NCBI GenBank assembly: GCA_036850905.1
Contig: CM072099.1
Span: 27,411,638-27,475,637 of the forward strand
Origin: Luffa acutangula
Lineage: Eukaryota > Streptophyta > Magnoliopsida > Cucurbitales > Cucurbitaceae
Reading direction: 5' to 3'
DNA length: 64,000 nt
Part shown: piece by piece, positions 1-8,836 of the stretch
Numbering within the stretch: the stretch's first letter is position 1
Layout: each line of letters begins with the position of its first letter
Position numbers and translations under genes: made by a program
Notes under the pieces: generated by a model
Told to the model about the DNA's origin: nothing
What the model saw: the letters and a program-made list of their open reading frames with translations, nothing else
Databases searched by the model: none

Positions 1-2
1 GG

Positions 3-1938
3 TGTTGGGTTTTATGCCCTAAAACTCGTAGATAGTAAATGTACTTTTGACCGAACATTAATAAAGTGATGTATTATTCAATGTTTGTATTATATCTTGT
101 CTTGTTAACCCTAATCCAATAAACTAAACATCCATGGCTAATAGAATGAGGCTTGAACTAGTATGTAGGGACATACGGGGATCAATGTTCAAGTTTTAGC
201 CTAAAGGGTCTGTAGTATAGGGATAAGGCTGGGTACCTTATCCTGGTGACACTATGGATACGGCCCGCTTTGTATACTGATACAAACGTAATGATCCAAC
301 GCGTTCATGTGGTTGACATGTGAGTGGGGGTATCCTGTGTAATGAGTTTGCACAAAGACCGGACCGCGAAATAGTTAACCACTAACTGTAACACCGTTAG
401 TTAGTTTGGTTTCTATTTCACTAGGATGACCTAGGCAACTTGGCCTTAATCCTGAGTGGATTATGGACTCCTGTCCATGAGGGATTGTCCTTTGATTTGT
501 ACGGGTGAGAGTGGCCTGTTCGCCGACTCAATAAGCCTACCATTTTGGGGACAAGACCGAGTGGGGAGCTGGGAACGTAGTCTTACAAGATGGAATTCAC
601 TCCTTCCCGATACTAGGGTAAGTAGAGGTGTGTTCCCTTAAGTGGTGTCTCCGGGTCTTGAACAATGGGCCCTACCCTCTTCATGGCACGAGAGGGATTT
701 CTGTTTGTTGGTTGGACCACAAACAGGTTGTTCATTAGAGGAGCACTGGTACTTAAGGACCAAGAGGTAGCCCAGGGGTAAAACGGTAATTTGACCTAGC
801 TGGGGTACGAACACACGTGAAGGGCTAACTTGCTGTTGACGGTCAATATCCGTGGACACAGAAATATGTCTGCAGTGAGAAGAGTGCAGCTGTGGTTCTT
901 TAGTGGAGTGAACCACAGTTAACGAACATTGATTAACTTGGATAATGAGTTTAACCAACTAATCTCATATCGTTGGAGCTTCTGATCTGTAGGTCCATTA
1001 GGTCCCACCGGTAGCTCATTTAGGGCGTTGAGGTAAAATTCTAAGGATGGATTGAATATTCGAAGGTGTTCGAATATTATACTAAAATATGAATTTGATT
1101 TATATTAAAACTATAGGTTATAATTAATATGCATTGGATGTATATTAATACTATAGTTTTGAGAGAGAAAATAGTAATTGAATATGTGATGTTCAATTTT
1201 ATTTTTATTAATTAATTTCGAATTAATTAATTGATTTAGTTTAATTAAATTTGATTTAATTAAACTATAAGATAAGAGGGATATTAATTTAAATTGGATT
1301 TAAATTAATGTTATTTTAATTAATTTAGATTAATTAAAATATAATTAATTATAATTTAAAATTATGATTTTAAAAATTATAATTAATTAAGTTATCAGAT
1401 AACTGATATTTCAGTTATCTGAAATTATTTTTTTTTTCTTTTTTTAAATAAAGAGACGTGGTCAGTGGGTGGTTGCAGATATCTCTCCCAATCTCACGCC
1501 TCTCTCCCTCTCTCTCGCTCTCTCAGTGGTTTTTTGGTTTTTCTGGGAAATCAGTGTGTGTCTCCAGAGAAGAAGAAAATCCTTAGAATTTTCAAGTTCC
1601 CACAAGCTCTTGACGGGTATCCCTTTGAGTATACTGGTGAAACCTCGTGGTGGTGCTCGTGACAATTTTTTCCAGCGGAGAACCAAGGAATTTTGGTGAA
1701 GCAATTCAAGAAATCTTCAAGGGTAAGTTATTCTTGAATTCTAGGATCATTAGGATCCAATTTAGATTAGATCTAAATAAAGTCAAGCATGTTTTATTAT
1801 TAAAAATTCAGTAGTTTTATTTTGATTTTACTGCTGTAATTTTTATTATTTTGCCAAACGTATTGGTATTTTATTCCAAATTAAAAACTGAGTAAAGGTT
1901 ATGTAAGCTTTCGCTGCGCAAGGGCTTTTATCCCTGCA
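3..1938 (+). repeat. C1 5' LTR
   Basis: It begins TGTTGGG and ends CCTGCA, with TG...CA ends, and is repeated almost exactly at 17758-19678. It is AT-rich around 1060-1440. A weak TATA-like stretch (TTTAAATAAAG) lies near 1445-1455, just before a C/T-rich segment likely to be the start of the transcript; this is inference. A splice-donor-like GGGTAAGT sits at 1721-1728 in the presumed transcribed part. Short reading frames inside it recur in the other copy only because the LTR is duplicated, and I do not treat them as genes. Confidence 0.95.
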
Positions 1939-1940
1939 AT

Positions 1941-1953
1941 TGGTATCAGAGCC
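1941..1953 (+). other. C1 primer-binding site (tRNA-iMet type)
   Basis: TGGTATCAGAGCC, two bases after the 5' LTR, is the usual plant copia primer site complementary to the 3' end of initiator methionine tRNA. It sets the 3' boundary of the LTR. Confidence 0.95.
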
Positions 1954-2393
1954 TTCTCTGTATTTTAATTTGTGAATTAAAATTTGCGTTGGTTATAGGT
2001 GGGATTTAATTGCATTATGAATGTTAATTTGCTGTGAACTGGAGATTGATTGGCCTTAGTTTTACAATTTTTTTTTGATTTGATCAAATGTAAAGGCCCC
2101 TGCGTTTTTGGGCAATTAAATTGTAAATCGAGTCTCTGTAAGTCCAAGTCTAGTTTAGGCTGAAGAACGATGAAGATCGGGACCAAAATTGGCCAAAAAC
2201 GGCGGAAAACGGCGAGGAATTGCGGCTGGAACAGTGCAGGATTTTCCAGAAATTTCGAAAAAAAAAAAAAAAAAAAATCGAAATTCAGACGAGGGCTGAC
2301 GTCAGCATGGAGGACGCTGACGTCATGAGGCGCGGTCCAGGGAGCGGTCCAGTTTGCGTCGCCCGGTTCTTCGGATTCGTGCGGTTCGCGCTT

Positions 2394-2489
2394 GGTTCGT
2401 TGACTGGCGTCCGGTTCGTTGACTGGTCCGCGTGGTTCGTTGACTGGTCCGCGTGGTTCGTTGACTGGTTCGCCTGGTTCGTTGACTGG
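2394..2489 (+). repeat. 21-bp minisatellite in C1 leader
   Basis: The core GGTTCGTTGACTGG occurs at 2394, 2413, 2434, 2455 and 2476, with spacings of 19, 21, 21 and 21 bp. The C2 and C3 leaders have degenerate GGTTCG-type sequence at the matching position (minus strand, near 49840 and 54150). Confidence 0.9.
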
Positions 2490-3869
2490 GCGGTTTTTGA
2501 CGCTGGTTTCGTGTTTTTCCGGTCCGGTTCGAGCGGTTTTGAGCTGGTTCGAGCGGTTTTGGCGATTTTAAAGCGGTTTTGGTCCGGTTCGGGGCTGCAG
2601 CAGGCTGTAATAGGATAGAATTTTGCTTTATTATTGTAATTTAGCTTTAATTTTGTCCTAGAGGCCAATTAATCGGTTCATATGCTATTTTATATGCTTT
2701 ATGGATGTCATATAAAAATTAGAAATCCCACCTTAGGTTATAAAGCATGCTCATGCATTTATGTATGTTATAATTAGATTATAATATATGATTGAAATGC
2801 ATGGTTTGATTTTCATGAGTTATTAATATATAATTGAGTTATATTAAATTCATGAAAATGGAAAAGTATGATGCATGCAATTACATAGTTTTAATATAAG
2901 AGTTATATTAAAAATAATTTGTTTGCAGCATGCTAAGTTGATTTTCCATCTTTTGGCTATAATAAAATTGTTTATTATTTAAAATGGAAATCAAGTTGCA
3001 TTGAGCATGATACATCCATAGGTTAATATAAAGGTTATATTAATTTTCATGCAATGCAAAATACTATAGTTTGAATTTCATTAACTTGAATATGATTGTT
3101 AATTGTTTTAAAAACTATAGTATGCATGATTATAGGGCTAATCATTAAAATTTTGAAATAGTTTAAAATTTTATGATTAGAAACCGTCAATCTATAATCA
3201 AGATATGCATGTTCACATAGGATCTTAGGTTAAATTGAATTAATTTTAATGGGTTAAAATTAATTAGACCTAAGATCATTCTCTAATAGGATTAGAATAT
3301 CTTACTTAGTTTTAAAATAGTTTTAATGAACTAAGTAGGACGAACATTCCTAAGATTATAAGGGAACTCTACCAGTGAAGTTCTGTCTAAGGATTGGAGG
3401 TATTTAAGTTGACGGTAAACGGAACACCTCCTACCTGAGAACGGATCTGGAACACCGGAGTTGAATTAATCTCAGGTTAATGTTAGAATAATGTCGCTAG
3501 GTTAATTAAATTGGTTTAATACACCTAGACATTAGGTCTTATTATAATAGTTATAATAGGACTAGACTTAGATAAATGACTTAGCCGGATTTATCTAGGT
3601 TTAATCAAACCCTAAAATTAATAATAGGTTACTTTAGTGGGAGGAAAAATTACAAAACTTGATTTAAATCGAGTTTTGCTCCTGCGTACCTGTGATGTTC
3701 ACACCGTGAGATCCATGCTCGGCTTTGTGTCGTTTTAGCGCGGCCTCCCTTCGGAGAGTGTTTGCATGGGTCAATACCAAGGTGAATGGGGAAAGTGACT
3801 ATAGTAAGTGGGAGCAGGACACGTGTCAACGTATCCTTCGGTCTCCGCCCCTAGGTCACAACGTGAGAT

Positions 3870-3932
3870 TCCTATGATCCGCCTGCGTGTTGTCTCGGCG
3901 CAACCATCCCTTCGGAGGGCCTGATCATAGGA
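3870..3932 (+). other. Conserved leader hairpin of C1
   Basis: TCCTATGATC (3870-3879) pairs perfectly with GATCATAGGA (3923-3932). Inside are GTTG (3889-3892) with CAAC (3901-3904), and CCCT (3908-3911) with AGGG (3916-3919). The C2 leader has the same outer stem and a matching inner stem. In C3 the inner stem is GTCG/CGAC, a paired change. A structural role in the RNA (packaging, translation or splicing) is inferred. Confidence 0.6.
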
Positions 3933-4366
3933 TTCGGAACACCGTGAACTCCTGAATAGGATAGGGTCACTTAGGCTAATTACCAACAGTTGTCTTTCCT
4001 AACGGTAGCCTGTTGGTGCGTGCCTCTGGGATCTAAAAGTGGGAGGGTTACACTTACGGGGAGGAGTTAATTTGTTAACAAATCCTTGACCGAACAACGG
4101 TGGTTAATATCTAATGGAATATGAGTTATTCTGGTATTAGAAATTGACTGAGAAGAGTCTCATTTTAGAGGAGGAACAACTGATCATCCTTCGGTGGCTG
4201 TTCTTCTAAACCTCTAAAGCATCGTTGCGAAACACAATCATAGTTTTATTAGGGTTCTTTGATTGTTTGTTTGCAAAATTGATTGGATGTATGCAATTGT
4301 TTGTATTGCTTGTGTGATGGGTTAAGGCATAGATAACTAATACGGTCACTTGTTTGTTTTTCAGCA

Positions 4367-6784
4367 ATGTCTTCCTCTATAATATCCCTGCTTAAAAATG
4401 AACAACTTACCGGCGAGAATTTTCCACAATGGAAATCAAACCTCAATACAATACTCGTGGTTGAGGACTTAAGATTCGTCTTAACGGAGGAATGTCCTCC
4501 CGTTCCCCCTCGCACTGCCTCTCAGGCAGTTAAGGACACCTACGAACGCTGGACCAAGGCCAATGAAAAGGTCAAAGTCTATATTCTGGTCAGCTTGTCT
4601 GAAGTGTTGGCCAAGCGTTACGAAAACGTGGCAACTGCCAGGGAAATTATGAATTCCCTGCAGGAGATGTTTGGACTTCCGTCCTACCAGCTCCACCACG
4701 ACGCCTTGAAGAACGTCTTCAATGCCAAGATGCTGGAAGGTCAATCTGTTCGGGAACATGTCCTGGACATGATTAACCAGTTCAACATAGCTGAGGCAAA
4801 TGGCGGGGTTGTCTGCGAGCGCAGTCAGGTTGCGTTCATCCTTCACTCGCTCCCAGCGAGCTATCTGTCTTTCAGGACGAACGCGAGCATGAATAAGATT
4901 CAGTTCAACCTGACTACCCTCCTCTCGGAGTTACAGATTTATGAGTCCTTGCAAAAGAGCAAGGGCAAAAATGTGGTTAAAGGAGAGGCCAATGTGGCCC
5001 ATTCCAAGAAGAAGTTCCTGAAGGGTTCATCCTCAGGGACTAAATCTGTACCTCAGGCTTCTTCATCGAAGCAGATCCAAAAGAGGAAGGGAGACAAGGG
5101 GAAGGCTCCTGCACAGGCTGTGCAAGGGAAGGGGAAGGCCAAGGTCGTGGCCGACAAAGGTAGATGCTTCCACTGCAATGCAGATGGTCACTGGAAGCGC
5201 AACTGTCCCCGCTACCTTGCTGAGAAGAGAAGAGAAAAAGAAGGTAAATTTGATTTACTTGTGTTAGAGACTTGTCTCGTTGAACATGATGAGTTTGCCT
5301 GGATACTAGATTCGGGAGCCACTAATCATGTTTGTTCTTCTTTTCAGGGAAATAATTTCCAGCAGCTGGCAGATGGTGAAATGACGCTCAAGGTCGGAAC
5401 GGGAGACGTCGTTTCAGCTCGTGCAGTGGGAGCTGCAAAATTATTCTTTAGAAATAGGTTTTTAATTTTAGAGGACTTGTACTTGGTTCATAGAATTAAA
5501 AGGAACCTTATTTCTGTTTCAGCTTTGTTAGAACAATGTTATTCAATTTCCTTCTTGCTTAATGAAGCTTTAATTTCAAAGAATGGAGTTTACATTTGTT
5601 CAGCTAAGCGTGAGAATAATTTATTTGTGTTAAGACCAAATGATGTTAAGGCTATTTTAAGTCATGAAATGTTTAAAACGGCCGAAACGCAAAACAAAAG
5701 GCAAAAAGTTTCTCTTTTAAGTAACAACACGTATCTTTGGCATCTTCGTCTTGGTCATATTAACATCGATCGGATCGATCGTTTGGTTAAAAATGGACTT
5801 CTAAGTGACATAGAAGATACATCTTTACCACCCTGTGAATCGTGTCTCGAGGGTAAAATGACCAAGAGGCCTTTTACCGGAAAAGGTTATAGGGCCAAAG
5901 AACCACTTGAACTGATACATTCGGATCTTTGTGGTCCAATGAATGTAAAGGCTCGAGGTGGTTTTGAATACTTCATCTCTTTTATAGATGATTATTCACG
6001 ATACGGTTACTTGTACCTAATGGGCCATAAGTCTGAGGCTCTTGAAAGGTTCAAAGAGTTTAAGGCTGAGGTAGAAAACCTGTTAGGTAAAACGATTAAA
6101 ACACTTCGATCAGATCGAGGTGGAGAGTATTTAGATCAGCGATTCCAGGACTATATGATAGAACATGGAATTCAATCACAACTCTCAGCACCTGGTACAC
6201 CTCAGCAGAATGGTGTATCAGAAAGGAGAAACAGAACCTTGTTAGACATGGTTCGATCTATGATGAGCTATGCTCGGTTGCCTAGCTCGTTTTGGGGGTA
6301 TGCAGTAGAGACTGCAGTACATATTCTTAACAGTGTTCCCTCAAAAAGTGTTTCTGAAACTCCTTTTGAGTTATGGAGGGGGCGTAAACCTAGTTTACGT
6401 TACTTTCGAATCTGGGGTTGTCCTGCACATGTGTTAGTGGCAAATCCTAAGAAATTGGAACCACGTACGAGAATATGCCAATTTGTTGGTTACACGAAAG
6501 AAACGAGAGGTGGTCTTTTCTACGACCCTCAAGATAATAAAGTATTTGTATCGACAAATGCAACTTTCTTGGAGGAAGACCACATTCGAGATCATCGACC
6601 ACGAAGTAAGTTAGTATTAGGAGAAGCTACAGAAGGGTCAACAAGGGTTGTTGATGAACCTGGTCCTTCAACAAGAGTTGTTGGAGAATGCAATTCTTCT
6701 CGTCAATCTAGTCCTCCTCACGTAGTGGGAGAGCTTCGACGCAGTGGGAGGGTTGTGTTACAACCTAACCGCTACTTGGTTTAA
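4367..6784 (+). CDS. C1 gag-protease-integrase polyprotein (5' part of gag-pol)
   Basis: Codes for the capsid-like Gag, the aspartic protease and the integrase of a copia element. Visible parts: a Gag domain over residues 1-220; a CCHC zinc knuckle C267-C270-H275-C280; the protease motif DSGA at 315-318; the integrase HHCC finger before residue 500; and the integrase triad D520, D583, E619 (spacing 62 and 35). The start ATG follows a T-rich CAG and is conserved in C2. The frame ends early with a stop at 6782-6784. Compared with C2 and C4, one base is missing near 6779, and RT continues in another frame. Translation without RT would give Gag, PR and IN only. The break could be real or a sequencing error. 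Confidence 0.93.
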   Translation: MSSSIISLLKNEQLTGENFPQWKSNLNTILVVEDLRFVLTEECPPVPPRTASQAVKDTYERWTKANEKVKVYILVSLSEVLAKRYENVATAREIMNSLQEMFGLPSYQLHHDALKNVFNAKMLEGQSVREHVLDMINQFNIAEANGGVVCERSQVAFILHSLPASYLSFRTNASMNKIQFNLTTLLSELQIYESLQKSKGKNVVKGEANVAHSKKKFLKGSSSGTKSVPQASSSKQIQKRKGDKGKAPAQAVQGKGKAKVVADKGRCFHCNADGHWKRNCPRYLAEKRREKEGKFDLLVLETCLVEHDEFAWILDSGATNHVCSSFQGNNFQQLADGEMTLKVGTGDVVSARAVGAAKLFFRNRFLILEDLYLVHRIKRNLISVSALLEQCYSISFLLNEALISKNGVYICSAKRENNLFVLRPNDVKAILSHEMFKTAETQNKRQKVSLLSNNTYLWHLRLGHINIDRIDRLVKNGLLSDIEDTSLPPCESCLEGKMTKRPFTGKGYRAKEPLELIHSDLCGPMNVKARGGFEYFISFIDDYSRYGYLYLMGHKSEALERFKEFKAEVENLLGKTIKTLRSDRGGEYLDQRFQDYMIEHGIQSQLSAPGTPQQNGVSERRNRTLLDMVRSMMSYARLPSSFWGYAVETAVHILNSVPSKSVSETPFELWRGRKPSLRYFRIWGCPAHVLVANPKKLEPRTRICQFVGYTKETRGGLFYDPQDNKVFVSTNATFLEEDHIRDHRPRSKLVLGEATEGSTRVVDEPGPSTRVVGECNSSRQSSPPHVVGELRRSGRVVLQPNRYLV

Positions 6785-7229
6785 CAGAAACACAAGTAGT
6801 CATACCTGATGACGGCGTAGAAGATCCATTGTCTTATCGTCAGGCAATGAATGATGTAGATAAGGACGAGTGGGCCAAAGCCATGGACCTTGAGATGGAG
6901 TCAATGTACTTCAATCAAGTTTGGGAACTTGTAGATTTACCTGAGGGGGTCAAACCCATTGGGTGTAAATGGATCTATAAGAGGAAAAGGGATGCTGCTG
7001 GGAAAGTACAGACTTTCAAAGCAAGACTTGTAGCAAAGGGTTATACCCAACGAGAAGGAGTGGACTATGAAGAAACTTTTTCTCCAGTTGCTATGCTTAA
7101 GTCCATAAGAATCCTCTTATCCATTGCCACATTTTATGATTATGAAATTTTGCAAATGGATGTCAAGACAGCTTTTCTGAATGGCAATCTTGACGAGAGT
7201 ATTTTTATGTCTCAACCCGAAGGGTTCAT
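6785..7229 (+). pseudogene. C1 reverse transcriptase, N-terminal part (frameshifted, then interrupted)
   Basis: The N-terminal part of copia RT, readable one frame away from the upstream polyprotein; it has the conserved fingers region around WIYKRKRD and ARLVAKGY. There is no start codon of its own, so it would need correction of the frameshift near 6779. It is cut at 7229 by A1, and the coding sequence resumes in frame at 16423 after removal of A1 and one copy of the TTCAT duplication. Confidence 0.9.
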
Positions 7230-7525
7230 TGATGACATGCAAAAATGTCATCATTTTCCTATTAATTTTAGCTAGTTTTGTGCATGAATTGTGAGCTTTA
7301 ATGTATTTTTATGTTGATTTTACAGAAAACCGAGTTCGGACAGCAAAACTGAGATTTTAAGAGAATTTGGGTAAATTTGGAGACTTTTTGGGCAAATTAA
7401 AGAATAACCATTGAAGATCCAAGCCCCAAGGTCCAAGAAGAAAAGACAATTGAAGTGGGAAGGCCCAAAAAGCCCAAAAGAGTAAAGAAAGGAGGCTAAA
7501 ATCCGCAAATCAGGCTTCTAGAAGG

Positions 7526-7704
7526 CCTAGCGTCGAGACGCTAGGACCGTAGCGTCTCGACGCTAGGTAATCAGAAAAGCGCGTGCAAAAATCGCGACAG
7601 CGTCGCGACGCTGTCTGCGTAGCGTCGCGACGCTGCGACAACTTCTGCCCCAAGACAACATGACGTCACAGCGTCTCGACGCTGTGACGTAGCGTCTCGA
7701 CGCT
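7526..7704 (+). promoter_or_regulatory. Palindromic module array in A1 U3
   Basis: Modules of the form AGCGTC-NN-GACGCT start at 7529, 7551, 7599, 7621, 7670 and 7691. They form three pairs with 22, 22 and 21 bp inside a pair and a 70-71 bp period between pairs. Around the third, GACAGCGTCGCGACGCTGTC (7596-7615) is a perfect 20-bp palindrome. A TGACGTCA palindrome lies at 7661-7668. The array ends about 40 bp upstream of the TATA box, as expected for a proximal promoter element. Binding by a dimeric factor is inference. Confidence 0.7.
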
Positions 7705-7742
7705 GTCGACTTGCTCAGCAAGAAATTTCCAGCCCCTTGCAC

Positions 7743-7749
7743 TATAAAA
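7743..7749 (+). promoter_or_regulatory. TATA box of A1 5' LTR
   Basis: TATAAAA in the context CACTATAAAAAGGCC, repeated at 15483-15489 in the 3' LTR. Transcription probably starts about 30 bp downstream, in the segment rich in GGGGGAGCTCTCCCC. Confidence 0.75.
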
Positions 7750-8683
7750 AGGCCCCTTCCCTTTGGTTCAAATCATCCCAAAATTGGGGGAGCTCTCCCC
7801 TAGCTCAATAGAGAGAAAAAGTGAGAAGAATTGTGAGGAAAAAGGTGGAATTGGGCGAGATTCCAAGGCTCAAGATTCGAGATGATCGTAGCGGGAGCTT
7901 GGGATCAACTTATCGGTTATTTCTTCCTTACTTCTTTATAATTCCTTGTTGTAATTTGAGTTAGGCCTATGGATCAAGATCATTTTGGCAAAATTATTTC
8001 CATGTGTGAGTAGATCTTGAGACCTAGGGTCGTTATTCTAGTTAATTGGATGTTGTAGCACAATTGCTTGGATTATGTAATGAAATTCTCCATATTTCAT
8101 CTATGCAATTCTTGCTTAATGCTTTTAATCTCTTGATCACGGATTAATTGATTTGTTGGTCTAAATTGATACTCGACAGAGAGAAATTAGATTAGATCCC
8201 AATTGCATGGCTAACGATTGCTTGGAACACGAGAGTGAAAGAGAATTGTTAGAAATTGATTATGAAGTTGCTTAATGCCATACTATGATTAACTAAGGAG
8301 ATGGACACATAAATTAGTTATGATGGTATGAGATGTGGAGGAGCTTGAAAGAGAAATCCACTTAAAATTACTTCTAGATTTATGGAATTGAAGATGATTA
8401 GTTACATACATCCATGTAATTGAGCTACAAATCCAAGAAAACTAGATAACACCCTAGGTCAAGTTCCCTTATTTGGTTATTTTCATTTCATTATTGCATA
8501 TTTATTTTTATTAATTCCTTTAATTTTCGCACTATCATTCGAGTTGATCTTCTAAATAAAATTAAAACATGATGATTCTTGGTACTTAATGGAATTAATT
8601 CAATTTCCCTGAGGATTCGATACTCGGTATTACTACCGTTTTATATTACTTGCGGCCCGTGCACTTTGCGGTCATCAAGTTTT

Positions 8684-8700
8684 TGGCGCCGTTGCCGGGG
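8684..8700 (+). other. A1 primer-binding site (tRNA-Asp type)
   Basis: TGGCGCCGTTGCCGGGG, six bases after the LTR, is the classic Athila-type site, complementary to the 3' end of tRNA-Asp (family knowledge). Confidence 0.93.
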
Positions 8701-8836
8701 AAATTGTAATTTTTTTCGTTAATATTGAGAATTAAGTGTTTGATTTTAATTTAGAAATTTATTTTTCTGCATTTTATTTTTTTTTTTAGTTTTGTGGAGC
8801 TATAAGGTGAATAATCTGTTCTTTTGAGATTTAATC

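Larger units (their letters stand above)
1954..4366 (+). other. C1 untranslated leader (2.4 kb)
   Basis: No convincing gene. The leader holds an A-run near 2259-2277, a TGACGTCA pair (2297 and 2318), a 21-bp minisatellite (2394-2489), AT-rich DNA (2630-3660), and a block at about 3660-4215 that is clearly shared with the leaders of C2 and C3 and contains a conserved hairpin. Just before the gag start is a strong splice-acceptor pattern: CTAAT at 4337-4341 and a T-rich tract ending in CAG at 4362-4364. With the donor-like GGGTAAGT at 1721-1728 this suggests that the leader may be an intron. Confidence 0.7.
7230..8677 (+). repeat. A1 5' LTR
   Basis: It starts TGATGAC and ends GTCATCA, a 7-bp perfect terminal inverted repeat. 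A canonical TATA box lies at 7743-7749. Six 14-bp palindromic modules lie at 7529-7704, directly upstream of it. The rest shows no gene. Confidence 0.96.

Noticed and set aside
456..641. 61-codon frame repeated at 18211-18396
   Set aside because: It is repeated only because it is in both LTRs of C1; the related LTRs (for example 60422 onwards) do not keep the same protein.
2220..2618. 132-codon frame with a repeated heptapeptide in the C1 leader
   Set aside because: The periodic peptide follows from a 21-bp minisatellite; the frame is not kept in C2 or C3.
7320..7508. Minus-strand 62-codon frame, repeated at 15081-15269
   Set aside because: Lies in the A1 LTR, antisense to it and without known relatives; duplicated with the LTR.
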